Notes: generated from the letters alone by a model not told the origin. Shown: positions 20,383 to 29,674, counted from the first letter of the stretch. The stretch: 64,000 nt of DNA from Pseudomonas alkylphenolica (GCF_000746525.1 NZ_CP009048.1:1977501-2041500); one strand, 5' to 3'. Numbers and translations: made by a program.

Positions 20383-21024
20383 ATGGATGCTCACTCGATA
20401 CTTGCTTATGTGCTGGTTGCAGCAATTGCCATCGCCAGCCCAGGTCCTGCCACGTTGATGGCGATCAACAACAGCCTGGCCTATGGTCCGCGTTCTGCAT
20501 TGTGGTCTTCGTTGGGCAATGCGTGCGGACTGTTCTGCCTGTCGGCAGCGGCAATGCTGGGCCTGGGTGCTTTGCTCGCCAGTTCCGAGTGGATGTTCAA
20601 CGTGGTGAAAATTGCCGGGGCCGGCTACCTGTTTTATCTGGGAGCCAAGCAGTTGTTCAGGAAAACGCCGATGCTTGTGGCCGATGCTCCGGGCACCCAG
20701 AAAGTCAGCAAACCATCGCGCCTGAAGCTGTTCAAATCGGCCTTCCTGACTGCAGCTACCAACCCCAAGGCGACGATGTTCTTCTCGGCACTGTTCCCAC
20801 AGTTCATTGATCAGAGCGCTGCATTGCTGCCGCAGTTTCTGCTGCTCACGTCGATCTTCATGGGCTTGTCGCTGACGTCCCTGACGCTTTACGCAGGGCT
20901 GGCTTCCCGGGCCAAAGGCGTACTGACTCGGCCGCGGTTTTCGCTGTGGGTGAGCAGGGCGGTAGGCTCGACGTTCATCTTCTTCGGCGCCGCCATTCTT
21001 ACCATGCGCAGGCAAGGTGCGTAG
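20383..21024 (+). CDS. LysE/RhtB-family amino acid exporter
   Basis: A 213-residue inner-membrane protein with six hydrophobic segments, matching the LysE/RhtB family that exports amino acids such as lysine, homoserine or threonine. Visible family motifs are VLVAAIAIASPGPATLMAINNSLAYGPRSALWSSLGNACG (residues ~9-48, read in parts) with the conserved SPGP, and KSAFLTAATNPKATMFFSALFPQFI. The start ATG at 20383 has only a weak upstream purine stretch (TCTGAAAA). No regulator adjoins it, so the exported compound is unknown. Confidence 0.9.
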   Translation: MDAHSILAYVLVAAIAIASPGPATLMAINNSLAYGPRSALWSSLGNACGLFCLSAAAMLGLGALLASSEWMFNVVKIAGAGYLFYLGAKQLFRKTPMLVADAPGTQKVSKPSRLKLFKSAFLTAATNPKATMFFSALFPQFIDQSAALLPQFLLLTSIFMGLSLTSLTLYAGLASRAKGVLTRPRFSLWVSRAVGSTFIFFGAAILTMRRQGA

Positions 21025-21094
21025 TCGGGTTATCAATGGGCAAAGCCTGAGAACACTGCTATTCCTATTGCTTGGAGCTTTCGGATAGCCGTTG

Positions 21095-21760
21095 ATGCTG
21101 GTCGTCGAACAGTTACACAAGTCGTTCACCACCGCCCAGGGCACGCTGCCGGTGCTGCAGGGCGTCGACTTGCGTCTGGCGCGGGGCAGCAGCCTGGCGT
21201 TGATGGGCGAGTCGGGCAGCGGTAAAAGTACTTTGCTGCACCTGCTCGCAGGACTCGACCGCGCTGACAGCGGGCGCATCCTGATCGACGCCGAACCCCT
21301 CGACGCGCGTTCGGAGTCTGGCCTGGCGCGCTGGCGCCGGGAAGGCATCGGTCTGGTGTTCCAGCAGTACAACCTGATCAGCAGCCTGGATGTGGCAGCC
21401 AACCTGGCGTTTCAGGCCAGGCTGGCCGGGCGCTTCGATCAGCAATGGCTGGACTATCTCTGCGAGCGCCTGGGGCTGACGGCGGTGTTGCAGCGCTACC
21501 CGGAGCAACTGTCCGGCGGCCAGCAGCAGCGCGTCGCCATTGGCCGGGCGCTGGCGGGGCGACCTGCGTTGCTGCTGGCCGATGAGCCCACCGGCAGCCT
21601 CGACGAGGCCAGTAGCGATCAAGTGCTGAGTCTGCTGCTGCAACTGGTCTCCGAGGCCGGCAGCAGCGTGTTGATGGTGACCCACAGCCAGCGCCTGGCT
21701 GCGCGCCTGCAGCAACGTTGCTTCCTGCATGCCGGCCGGGTGCAGGTCGAGACGGCCTGA
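21095..21760 (+). CDS. ABC transporter ATPase, LolD/MacB type
   Basis: A ~221-residue ATP-binding subunit. Walker A is [18 protein letters not shown] (~35-52), the Q-loop is VFQQYNLI, the signature [17 protein letters not shown], Walker [14 protein letters not shown], and the switch histidine lies in [12 protein letters not shown] [11 protein letters not shown]. The sequence resembles LolD/FtsE/MacB ATPases. A TTG codon lies one codon before the ATG used here. Its stop codon overlaps the start of the FtsX-type permease gene by one base, so the two are translationally coupled and form one transporter with the lipoprotein that follows. Confidence 0.92.
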   Translation: MLVVEQLHKSFTTAQGTLPVLQGVDLRLARGSSLALMGESGSGKSTLLHLLAGLDRADSGRILIDAEPLDARSESGLARWRREGIGLVFQQYNLISSLDVAANLAFQARLAGRFDQQWLDYLCERLGLTAVLQRYPEQLSGGQQQRVAIGRALAGRPALLLADEPTGSLDEASSDQVLSLLLQLVSEAGSSVLMVTHSQRLAARLQQRCFLHAGRVQVETA

Positions 21761-24222
21761 TGAACGCCTTGCTGATGACCTTGCAGGCGCTGCTGAGCCA
21801 TTGGTGGCGCCATCGTTTGCAGTGCTTCAGCCTGTTTACCGGATTGTGGCTGGCCACCGCACTGTGGACCGGCGTCCAGGCCTTGAACAGCCAGGCACGC
21901 AATGACTACGCCCGTGCCAGTGCGCTGTTGACGGGCCCTGTGCAAGCACAACTGGTGGCCCGCGATGCAGAGCGATTCGAGCAGGCGCTGTACCTGCAAC
22001 TGCGCCAGCTGGGCTGGTCGGTATCCCCGGTAGTGGAAGGGCGCGTGCGCTTTGCCGGTGAGCGGCCGCTGACGGTGCGCCTGATCGGCATCGAACCGTT
22101 GAGCCTGCCAGCGGCAGCGAGCGTCGCCGGCACCCCAATGCAAGACTTCGACCTGCAGGCGTTCATCGGCACTCCGGGGCAAGCCTGGGTTGGCCCGGAC
22201 ACGTTGCAGCAATTGGGTATGCAAGCGGCGGATCAAGCGCTCAGCAGTGATGGGCAGATGTTGCCACCTTTCGTCCTCAAGCCGCAGTTGGCACCAGGCG
22301 TGATCATCGTCGACATCGGCCATGCCCAGACCCTGCTGCAAGTACCGGGGCAGCTATCGCGGTTGCTGCTGGCGAATGACAAGGTGCCATTGCCTGCAAC
22401 TATTGCTGCCCGCCTCAAGCTGCAACAAGCCGGCGACGATGGCGGCTTGCAACGCCTGACCGAGAGCTTTCACCTCAATCTCACCGCGCTCGGCCTGCTG
22501 GCCTTTGTCGTCGGGCTGTTTATCGCTCACGCCGCCATTGGTCTGGCCCTCGAACAGCGTCGTGGCCTGATTCGCACCCTGCGTGCCTGCGGCATCAGCT
22601 TGAACTTGGTGTTGATCGGCCTGACGCTGGAGCTGGGTGTATTCGCGGTGCTCGGCGGTTTGGCCGGGGTCGCCAGCGGCTATGTGCTGGCCGCCTTGCT
22701 GTTGCCCGATTTCGCTGCCAGCTTGCGCGGTTTATATGGTGCCCAGGTCGCCGGGCAACTGAGTCTGCCGGCCTGGTGGTGGTTGGCCGGAGTGCTGGTG
22801 AGTGTGTGCGGCGCGCTGATCGCCGGGTTGAGCAGTGTTTTGCGCGCAGCCCGCCTGCCACTGCTGGTGCTGGCGCAACCTCAGGCCTGGCGGTTGGCCC
22901 AGGGCCCGTGGCTGCGACGTCAGGCCATTGCAGCAGGGCTGTTGCTACTGGTGGCGCTCGGCTGTTGGCACTACGGGGCCAGCCTGCCCAGTGCATTCAT
23001 CTTGCTTGCGGCGCTGTTGTTGGCCGCAGCGCTGCTGTTGCCGATGTTGCTCGATGGCGCGTTAGCCTGGCTGGCACGCTTCTGTCGGCGGCCATTGGCG
23101 CAGTGGTTCATCGCCGACAGCCGCCAGCAATTGCCCGCATTGAGTCTGGCGCTGATGGCCTTGCTGCTGGCGCTGGCTGCCAGTGTCGGCGTGGGCAGCA
23201 TGACCGAGGGCTTTCGCAAGACATTTACCGGCTGGCTCGATCAGCGCCTGGCAGCCGATCTCTATGTCACCCCCCGGGATAACGCGCAGGCTGCGCAGAT
23301 CAGCGAATGGCTCGGCGAACAGCCGGGAATCAGCGCGGTGCTGCCCAGCTGGCGCCTTGAGCAACGCCTGCAGGAGTGGCCGGTACAAGTCCAGGGCATC
23401 ATCGATCACCCCGGCTATCGCACACGCTGGCCGTTGCTGGAGCACAGCGCGCAGGCCTGGGAGCAACTGGCGAGCGGTCGCGCCGTCATGCTCAGTGAAC
23501 AGTTGGCGCGGCGTTTGCGCGTGCAGTTGGGCGACAGTCTTCAACTGCCGGTGGAGCCTGCGCAAGCCATGACCGTGGTCGGCATCTACGCTGACTATGG
23601 CAATCCCAAAGGCCATCTGCTGGTCAACGCCGACTGGCTGCGCAGGCATCGGCCTGAGGCGAGCCTGAGCAATATCAGCCTGAACCTGGTTGCCGAGCGT
23701 GTCCCGGCGCTCAAGGCCGAGCTGCAACAACGCTTTGTCCTGGACGACAGTCGCGTGGTCGAGCAAGCCACCTTGAAGCGCTGGTCGACTGAGGTCTTCA
23801 GTCGCACCTTTGCCGCCACGTCCGCGCTCAACAGCCTGACCCTCGGTGTCGCTGGCATCGCGCTGTTCATCAGTCTGCTGAGCCTGAGTCAGAGCCGCCT
23901 CGGCCAACTGGCGCCGCTCTGGGCGCTGGGTGTACAGCGCGGGCAACTGGTGTGGCTGTCGCTCGGTCAAACCCTGATGTTGAGCTGCTTCACCGTGCTG
24001 CTGGCGATACCCCTGGGCTTGCTGCTCGCCTGGTGTCTGGTGGCGGTGGTCAACGTCCAGGCGTTTGGCTGGCGCTTGCCGCTGCATGTGTTTCCCGGGC
24101 AACTGCTGCAACTGGCCATGCTAGGACTGTTGACCAGTCTGCTGGCCAGCGCCTGGCCGCTATGGCAATTGGCACGGCGTCAGCCGGGCGAGTTATTGAG
24201 GCAGTTTGCCGATGAAGCCTGA
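21760..24222 (+). CDS. FtsX-type ABC permease, long form
   Basis: An 820-residue inner-membrane permease. It has one N-terminal membrane helix (~15-35), a periplasmic domain, then a first set of helices (~245-430) and a second FtsX domain (from ~470) ending in four helices near the C-terminus. This ten-helix layout is the long form with two FtsX domains (as in YbbP-like proteins) instead of the four-helix LolC/MacB form. Such permeases work by mechanotransmission and often move lipids or lipoproteins out of the inner membrane. The start overlaps the ATPase stop; the stop lies 11 bases inside the AttH-lipoprotein gene. The cargo is unknown. Confidence 0.9.
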   Translation: MNALLMTLQALLSHWWRHRLQCFSLFTGLWLATALWTGVQALNSQARNDYARASALLTGPVQAQLVARDAERFEQALYLQLRQLGWSVSPVVEGRVRFAGERPLTVRLIGIEPLSLPAAASVAGTPMQDFDLQAFIGTPGQAWVGPDTLQQLGMQAADQALSSDGQMLPPFVLKPQLAPGVIIVDIGHAQTLLQVPGQLSRLLLANDKVPLPATIAARLKLQQAGDDGGLQRLTESFHLNLTALGLLAFVVGLFIAHAAIGLALEQRRGLIRTLRACGISLNLVLIGLTLELGVFAVLGGLAGVASGYVLAALLLPDFAASLRGLYGAQVAGQLSLPAWWWLAGVLVSVCGALIAGLSSVLRAARLPLLVLAQPQAWRLAQGPWLRRQAIAAGLLLLVALGCWHYGASLPSAFILLAALLLAAALLLPMLLDGALAWLARFCRRPLAQWFIADSRQQLPALSLALMALLLALAASVGVGSMTEGFRKTFTGWLDQRLAADLYVTPRDNAQAAQISEWLGEQPGISAVLPSWRLEQRLQEWPVQVQGIIDHPGYRTRWPLLEHSAQAWEQLASGRAVMLSEQLARRLRVQLGDSLQLPVEPAQAMTVVGIYADYGNPKGHLLVNADWLRRHRPEASLSNISLNLVAERVPALKAELQQRFVLDDSRVVEQATLKRWSTEVFSRTFAATSALNSLTLGVAGIALFISLLSLSQSRLGQLAPLWALGVQRGQLVWLSLGQTLMLSCFTVLLAIPLGLLLAWCLVAVVNVQAFGWRLPLHVFPGQLLQLAMLGLLTSLLASAWPLWQLARRQPGELLRQFADEA

Positions 24223-25276
24223 AGCCTGGGGATTGATTGTCTTGTTGCTGCTGAGCGGTTGCGATCAGCCTGAACCAGCAGACAAAAGTTTTGCCGGCTT
24301 GGGTCAGGAGGCGGACGCCTTCAGGCAGGTGACGCGCAACCATGTGCTGGAGTTTCCTCGCGATCACGCTGCGCACAATGGCTTTCGCATCGAGTGGTGG
24401 TACGTCACCGCCAATCTCAAGGACGCTCAGGGGCGTGAGTGGGGGGCACAGTGGACCTTGTTCCGCTCGGCCCTGCGCACCGGCGCGGAAACTGCCGACT
24501 GGAGCAGCCCCAACCTGTGGATGGGCCATGCGGCGCTGACCGGCCCTGGCGGCCATCAGTCCAGCGAAACCCTGGCGCGCGGCGGCATCGGCCAGGCGGG
24601 GGTTGCAAGCCAGCCGTTCCGGGCCTGGATAAATGACTGGTCGCTGCAGGGCAGTGATGACATCGGGCAATTGCAGATGGTCGCCCGCGGCGCAGGCTTT
24701 GCTTACCGCTTGAACCTGCTGAGCACGGGGCCGCTGGTGTTGCATGGCGCACAGGGCTACAGCGAAAAATCCGGCAAGGGTCAGGCGTCTTACTACTACA
24801 GCCAGCCGTTCTACCAGGTCAGTGGCGAAGTCGAGCGCGAAGGCCAGCGCATCGCGGTCACCGGCAACGCCTGGCTTGATCGGGAATGGAGCAGCCAGCC
24901 GCTGGCGGCCGGACAATCGGGGTGGGACTGGTTTTCCCTGCACCTGGACAGCGGCGCGAAACTGATGCTGTTTCGCGTGCGTGAGGCTACGGGCACGCCC
25001 TATCGCGCCGGCACCTGGATCAGCGCACAAGGGCAGACCCAGGCGCTGCAAGGCGAACAGATCCAGCTTCAGGCCCTGGCTTGGTCAAAGCAGGATAACG
25101 ACGTTCAGATGCCCACCCGATGGCGGGTACAGGTGCCGAGTCAGGGGGTCGATGTGCAGGTTGAGGCGCTGGAGCCGAAAGCCTGGATGCACACCAGCTT
25201 CCCTTATTGGGAAGGCCCGGTGCGTATCAGCGGCAGTGTGGGCGGCAGGGGCTATCTGGAAATGACCGGCTACTAG
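24212..25276 (+). CDS. AttH/CrtC-like lipocalin-fold lipoprotein
   Basis: A ~354-residue predicted lipoprotein: LIVLLLLSGCDQP gives a lipobox with Cys ~19, and Asp at +2 suggests inner-membrane retention. The rest is an AttH/hydroxyneurosporene-synthase-like double lipocalin domain: FPRDHAAHNGFRIEWWYVTANL near the start (the EWWYVT motif is diagnostic), GNAWLDREWSSQPLAAGQSGWDWFSLHL in the middle, and YWEGPVRISGSVGGRGYLEMTGY at the end. The ATG at 24212 overlaps the permease gene by 11 bases. The ATPase, long FtsX permease and AttH lipoprotein form one operon, as in other bacteria, where the AttH protein probably receives or presents the hydrophobic cargo. Confidence 0.9.
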   Translation: MKPEAWGLIVLLLLSGCDQPEPADKSFAGLGQEADAFRQVTRNHVLEFPRDHAAHNGFRIEWWYVTANLKDAQGREWGAQWTLFRSALRTGAETADWSSPNLWMGHAALTGPGGHQSSETLARGGIGQAGVASQPFRAWINDWSLQGSDDIGQLQMVARGAGFAYRLNLLSTGPLVLHGAQGYSEKSGKGQASYYYSQPFYQVSGEVEREGQRIAVTGNAWLDREWSSQPLAAGQSGWDWFSLHLDSGAKLMLFRVREATGTPYRAGTWISAQGQTQALQGEQIQLQALAWSKQDNDVQMPTRWRVQVPSQGVDVQVEALEPKAWMHTSFPYWEGPVRISGSVGGRGYLEMTGY

Positions 25277-25293
25277 CCGTAATGCGCCTTCTC

Positions 25294-25365
25294 GGTGGGA
25301 GCGGGCTTGCCCCGCGATTGCAGGCTATTAGCCACATCGCATCGCGGGACAAGCCCGCTCCCACC
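25294..25365. repeat. REP palindrome pair
   Basis: Arms GGTGGGAGCGGGCTTGCCCC and GGGACAAGCCCGCTCCCACC flank ~30 bases; the right arm has one substitution. It lies between the AttH gene and the convergent Nudix gene. Confidence 0.88.
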
Positions 25366-25376
25366 GGGATCTCACC

Positions 25377-25823
25377 TCACGCCAACAGCGAAACTGCCCT
25401 GAGCAGATCGTGCAGTCCTTCCGGAACCAGCGGTGATGTATCGGTGAAGCTTGAACTATCACGCCATGTGGCCTTGAACGCTGCGCCATCGCTTTCGTGA
25501 CCTATCAAGCAGGATTGTTGGTAAAGGCTCATGTCGCTGAATTTAGCGTCATAGACCTGGACAATCTCGTGCGCCGGTTTACCGGCATAGGTGAAGATGC
25601 TCTCCAGAGTGCCGAGCAGACGCACATCGCTGATCGACTGGTTCAGTTCTTCCTGCACTTCTCTGGCAATAGCATCGACGCTGCGCTCGCCGAAATCGAT
25701 GCCACCGCCGATGGGGCGAAACAGGGTCTGATCAGATTCAGCGTCGTAAAACTGGTTAACCAGAATCTTTCCCTGGTGATGAAAGACGCACAGGGCGAGG
25801 GCGCGAATGCGGTGCTCTGACAC
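25377..25823 (-). CDS. Nudix hydrolase
   Basis: A 148-residue Nudix-fold pyrophosphohydrolase. The Nudix box is at ~38-60: GGIDFGERSVDAIAREVQEE followed by LNQ; the usual glycine after the EE-x position is asparagine here, while all metal-binding glutamates are kept. It starts with GTG at 25821-25823, after AAGGAA. The N-terminal IRALALCVFHHQGKILVNQFYDAESDQT resembles Nudix proteins of the ADP-ribose/NADH-hydrolase-like group. Substrate is not readable. A terminator-like hairpin separates it from the usp gene upstream. Confidence 0.87.
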   Translation of the reverse strand: MSEHRIRALALCVFHHQGKILVNQFYDAESDQTLFRPIGGGIDFGERSVDAIAREVQEELNQSISDVRLLGTLESIFTYAGKPAHEIVQVYDAKFSDMSLYQQSCLIGHESDGAAFKATWRDSSSFTDTSPLVPEGLHDLLRAVSLLA

Positions 25824-25881
25824 GAGTCAAATTCCTTTTGTGAGTGAGTGGCGCGCGACGATACGTTTGTGCTCGTGTTTA

Positions 25882-25912
25882 AGCCAGCCCAGTGTTAAAC
25901 ACCGGGCTGGCT
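25882..25912 (-). terminator. Hairpin between usp gene and Nudix gene
   Basis: AGCCAGCCC and GGGCTGGCT are exact complements, and the bases between (GTGTT/AACAC) also pair, giving a ~15-bp stem with a minimal loop. It follows the stop of the tandem Usp gene by 38 bases. A short TTAAA, not a T run, follows. Confidence 0.6.
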
Positions 25913-25949
25913 GAGTGTGCGGATTCAAACGCTCGACACTACTCGCAGC

Positions 25950-26825
25950 CTACAGCGACACCAGCACATCACACTGGGATTCGTTGAGCACATGCTTGGT
26001 AACGCTGCCGATCAACAGTTCCTCCAGAGCGCTTTCACCCTGCTTGCCGATCACGATCAGGTCGCAATCCAGCTCCTGCTCCTGCTCAACGATCCGCCAG
26101 GCGGCGTCACCGTGCACCACGATTTGCCGGGCATTGCTCAGCCCGGCGGCTTCGCTCAATGCCGCGAGTTGTTGCACGGCGTCTTTCTTGATGACATTGC
26201 GGTAGTGATTGAGGGTCTCCTGGTCAATGTGGGCGAAGCGCATGCTGCCCTCGAAGGGGGCTTCGTACACGTGCAGGAGGATGATCTCGGCCTGCGGCGC
26301 AACAGCCTTTGCCAGTTCGATGGAACGCAGCGATGCAGGCGAAAAATCAACCGGGACGAGCAAGGTACGGTACGCATCGCGAGGTGCGTGCTTGACCACT
26401 AGCAAAGGGCAGAGCATGCGGCTCAGCATTCTTTGCACGGTAGAGCCGAGCAGCAGGCGACGGGCCAGGCTTTGGCCCTTCGCCCCGCAGACCAACAGGT
26501 TGCTGTGCTTGTCCTGCACCACCCGGGTGATTTCGCTGACAACCGAACCGGACGCAACCTGTACGCCAGCGCCGATGTCGTAGCGCTGGAACAGCGCTTC
26601 TGCCAGTTCGTTAATTTTTTCTCTTGCACTCCCAAGCACGCGATTCAACAAGTCTTCATCAGGCACCACGACCTGCTTGAGCCGCTCGAAGGGGGCTGGA
26701 TTGGCAACGTAGAGCAGATCCAGCGATGCATGCTGCTCCTTGCTCAACAGTGCGGCCCGCTGTGCCGCGTTGCGGGCAGAGGTGGACAGGTCGGTGGCAA
26801 CCAGTACGTGGTTCAACGAGGTCAT
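25950..26825 (-). CDS. Tandem universal stress protein
   Basis: A 291-residue protein with two Usp domains (about 1-145 and 150-291). Both keep an ATP-binding G-x2-G-x9-G-[S/T] motif: VCGAKGQSLARRLLLGST in the first and VIGKQGESALEELLIGSV in the second. The first opens with HVLVATDLSTSARNAAQRAALL. The frame is open ten codons upstream, but the ATG at 26825 follows AAGGAAA and gives the standard Usp start. Tandem Usp proteins in Pseudomonas are often induced when oxygen is low; an Anr/FNR-like box lies about 105 bases upstream (see 26930-26943). Confidence 0.92.
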   Translation of the reverse strand: MTSLNHVLVATDLSTSARNAAQRAALLSKEQHASLDLLYVANPAPFERLKQVVVPDEDLLNRVLGSAREKINELAEALFQRYDIGAGVQVASGSVVSEITRVVQDKHSNLLVCGAKGQSLARRLLLGSTVQRMLSRMLCPLLVVKHAPRDAYRTLLVPVDFSPASLRSIELAKAVAPQAEIILLHVYEAPFEGSMRFAHIDQETLNHYRNVIKKDAVQQLAALSEAAGLSNARQIVVHGDAAWRIVEQEQELDCDLIVIGKQGESALEELLIGSVTKHVLNESQCDVLVSL

Positions 26826-26929
26826 ATGAGTTTCCTTATGCAATGCTGTGCACATGAATCTTAGGCGTTGGCCTGTTATCGATCCGTTCCCTGCTTGCAG
26901 CCATCCTCTCGCGAACCACGCCCGACGTT

Positions 26930-26943
26930 TTGACTTGCGTCAA
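26930..26943 (-). promoter_or_regulatory. Anr/FNR-family box upstream of usp gene
   Basis: TTGAC-TTGC-GTCAA is a perfect inverted repeat one symmetrical base pair away from the Anr consensus TTGAT-N4-ATCAA. It is 105 bases upstream of the usp start codon, a sensible place for an activator site. Confidence 0.55.
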
Positions 26944-27066
26944 ATGCCGTGGTCATAGCATCCGCTGGTCACGGTCGCGGACAGCCTGCCTGATTCTATC
27001 TACTCTGGCGCTGTCATCGTGAAGTTTAAAGTTACTAGTTTTATTTTTAGTTTGGTATTTCTTTGA

Positions 27067-27102
27067 GTTGAGTAAAAGATTGCAAGTGCAAAATTACTCA
27101 AC
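27067..27102. repeat. AT-rich nested palindrome upstream of ycaO gene
   Basis: GTTGAGTAA and TTACTCAAC (9-bp arms) enclose a second inverted repeat TTGCA-AG-TGCAA. It lies in the 574-base gap between the usp gene and the OsmC-YcaO gene, in sequence visibly richer in A+T than the surroundings. It may be an operator or an mRNA hairpin; no T run marks it as a terminator. The remaining 27,103-27,399 keeps an open frame in phase with the ycaO gene but has no start with a ribosome binding site that I prefer. Confidence 0.5.
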
Positions 27103-27399
27103 TAATGCATTCACCCTGTCGATCATACCGATCGTAATCGCTAGCTGAATATTCGCATCAGCTGGCAGCTGTTGCGTTTACACCTGACGCAAGGCGTACC
27201 TGCGCATTGCTCTGAATGCCCACTGCCTGAAACCCGCCTGAACAAAGGCTTTGGCGTGGATCTGCCGCCAGCAGCAGTGCTGGCGGTACTGCGGCGATCT
27301 GGAACCGGTCAGCGGCCATTGCTGAAAGCACAAGACTTTCGCCTGAAAAACCGGATAATGGCGGCCAAATCGTTTTGCACGTTATTATGGTGTTCCCGC

Positions 27400-29595
27400 A
27401 TGGAAATCAAGGTCAACTTTCTCGACAACCTTCGGCTTGAAGCCAAGTTTGATGACTTCACCGTGGTCGCCGATCAGCCTATCCGCTATAAAGGCGATGG
27501 TTCGGCACCGGGTCCGTTCGATTATTTTCTGGCGTCGTCGGCGTTGTGTGCGGCTTACTTTGTGAAGTTGTACTGCCAAACGCGCGATATTCCCACCGAT
27601 AATATTCGCCTGTCGCAAAACAATATTGTTGATCCGGAAAACCGTTACAACCAGATCTTCAAGATCCAGGTCGAGCTGCCAGCCGATATCTCCGCCAAGG
27701 ATCGCCAGGGCATCCTGCGTTCCATCGACCGTTGTACGGTGAAGAAGGTGGTGCAGACCGGGCCTGAGTTTGTGATCGAGGAAGTCGACAACCTCGACGC
27801 CAATGCCCAGGCATTGCTGATGCTGGACCCGGCGTCCGACGCCAGCACCTATATCGTCGGCAAGGATCTGCCGCTCGAGCAGACCATCGCCAACATGTCG
27901 GCGATTCTCGCCGGCCTGGGCATGAAGATTGAAATCGCCTCGTGGCGCAACATTGTCCCCAACGTCTGGTCGCTGCATATCCGCGATGCGCAGTCGCCGA
28001 TGTGTTTTACCAACGGCAAGGGCGCGACCAAAGAAAGCGCGCTGGCTTCGGCGCTGGGCGAATTCATCGAACGACTGAACTGCAACTTCTTCTACAACGA
28101 TCAGTTCTGGGGCGAAGAGATCGCCAACGCGGCGTTTGTGCATTACCCGGACGAGCGCTGGTTCAAGCCTGGCCGCAAAGATGCGCTGCCGGCGGAAATC
28201 CTCGACGGCTACTGCCTGGAAATCTACAACCCCGATGGCGAGCTGCGCGGCTCGCATCTGTACGACACCAACTCCGGCAATGAAGCGCGTGGCATCTGTT
28301 CGCTGCCTTTTGTGCGCCAGTCGGACGGCGAGGTGGTGTATTTCCCCTCCAACCTGATCGAAAACCTGTACCTGAGCAACGGCATGAGCGCCGGTAACAC
28401 GCTGGCCGAAGCGCAGGTGCAATGCCTGTCGGAAATCTTCGAGCGCGCGGTCAAACGCGAAATTCTGGAAGGTGAACTGGCACTGCCGGATGTGCCGCAG
28501 GAGGTGCTGGCCAAGTACCCGGCGATCCTCGCCGGCATTCAGGGTCTGGAAGAGCAGGGCTTCCCGGTGCTGGTGAAGGATGCGTCGCTGGGCGGAGAAT
28601 TCCCGGTGATGTGCGTCACCTTGATGAACCCCCGTACCGGCGGCGTATTTGCCTCGTTCGGCGCGCACCCAAGCTTTGAAGTGGCGCTGGAGCGCAGCCT
28701 GACGGAACTGCTCCAGGGCCGCAGCTTCGAAGGCCTGAACGACCTGCCGCAGCCGACGTTCGAAAGCCACGCGCTGACCGAGCCGAACAACTTTGTTGAG
28801 CACTTCATCGATTCCAGCGGTGTGGTGTCGTGGCGTTTCTTCAGTGCCAAAGCCGATTTCGAATTCGTTGAGTGGGACTTCTCCGGCCAGGGTGAAAACT
28901 CCAACGCCGAAGAAGCCGCGACCTTGTTCGGCATTCTCGAAAGCATGGGCAAAGAAGCGTACATGGCGGTGTACGAACACCTCGGCGCAACGGCCTGCCG
29001 CATTCTCGTGCCGGGCTATTCGGAAATTTACCCGGTCGACGACCTGATCTGGGACAACACCAACAAAGCACTGTTTTTCCGCGAAGACATTCTCAACCTG
29101 CACCGCCTTGACGAGAGCGAGCTGCGCGCGCTGGTTGAGCGTCTGGAAGAGAGCGAGCTGGATGACTACACCGACATCACCACACTGATCGGCATCGAGT
29201 TCGATGACAACACGGTCTGGGGTCAGTTGACGATTCTGGAGTTGAAGCTGCTGACCCATCTCGCCTTGCAGCAGTTCGAAGAGGCCAAGGAACTGGTGGA
29301 AACCTTCCTGCAGTTCAACGACAACACCGTCGAGCGTGGACTGTTCTATCAGGCCCTGAACGTGGTGCTGGAAGTGCAGCTCGACGACGACCTGGAGCTG
29401 GACGACTACGTGTTCAACTTCCGCCGGATGTTTGGCAACGAGCGGATGGACGCGGTGATCGGCTCGGTGGACGGCAGCGTGCGCTTCTATGGCTTAACGC
29501 CTACGAGCATGAAGCTGGAAGGGCTCGACAGGCACCTGCGGTTGATCGACAGCTATAAAAAGTTGCACGCGGCGCGGGCCAGAACATTGGTTTGA
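27400..29595 (+). CDS. ycaO: OsmC domain / YcaO domain protein
   Basis: A 731-residue protein with an N-terminal OsmC-like domain (~1-145: MEIKVNFLDNLRLEAKFDDF, GPFDYFLASSALCAAYFVK) fused to a YcaO domain (~165-560) and a helical C-terminal repeat region. YcaO domains use ATP to activate peptide backbone amides. The ATP-site signatures are ALGEFIERLNCNFF and VQCLSEIFERAVKRE. E. coli YcaO, of the same general layout, is described as an accessory factor for RimO methylthiolation of ribosomal protein S12. No RiPP precursor, dehydrogenase or TfuA gene adjoins, which favours this housekeeping-like role over natural-product synthesis. The frame continues 76 codons upstream, but homologues begin at MEIKVNF. 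An intrinsic terminator follows. Confidence 0.88.
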   Translation: MEIKVNFLDNLRLEAKFDDFTVVADQPIRYKGDGSAPGPFDYFLASSALCAAYFVKLYCQTRDIPTDNIRLSQNNIVDPENRYNQIFKIQVELPADISAKDRQGILRSIDRCTVKKVVQTGPEFVIEEVDNLDANAQALLMLDPASDASTYIVGKDLPLEQTIANMSAILAGLGMKIEIASWRNIVPNVWSLHIRDAQSPMCFTNGKGATKESALASALGEFIERLNCNFFYNDQFWGEEIANAAFVHYPDERWFKPGRKDALPAEILDGYCLEIYNPDGELRGSHLYDTNSGNEARGICSLPFVRQSDGEVVYFPSNLIENLYLSNGMSAGNTLAEAQVQCLSEIFERAVKREILEGELALPDVPQEVLAKYPAILAGIQGLEEQGFPVLVKDASLGGEFPVMCVTLMNPRTGGVFASFGAHPSFEVALERSLTELLQGRSFEGLNDLPQPTFESHALTEPNNFVEHFIDSSGVVSWRFFSAKADFEFVEWDFSGQGENSNAEEAATLFGILESMGKEAYMAVYEHLGATACRILVPGYSEIYPVDDLIWDNTNKALFFREDILNLHRLDESELRALVERLEESELDDYTDITTLIGIEFDDNTVWGQLTILELKLLTHLALQQFEEAKELVETFLQFNDNTVERGLFYQALNVVLEVQLDDDLELDDYVFNFRRMFGNERMDAVIGSVDGSVRFYGLTPTSMKLEGLDRHLRLIDSYKKLHAARARTLV

Positions 29596-29614
29596 TTCCG
29601 CTAACTGCACTGAC

Positions 29615-29639
29615 AAAAAAGCACCTTGGGTGCTTTTTT
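29615..29639 (+). terminator. Intrinsic terminator of ycaO gene
   Basis: AAAAAAGCACC pairs with GGTGCTTTTTT around TTG, 19 bases after the stop codon. The A and T runs make it work in either direction. Confidence 0.95.
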
Positions 29640-29674
29640 GGGTTCTTCACGCAATCCCGGGGAGCATGATCTTG

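Noticed and set aside
27172..27399. N-terminal extension of the OsmC-YcaO protein
   Set aside because: The OsmC domain begins at MEIKVNF; the upstream codons have no domain and no good ribosome site.
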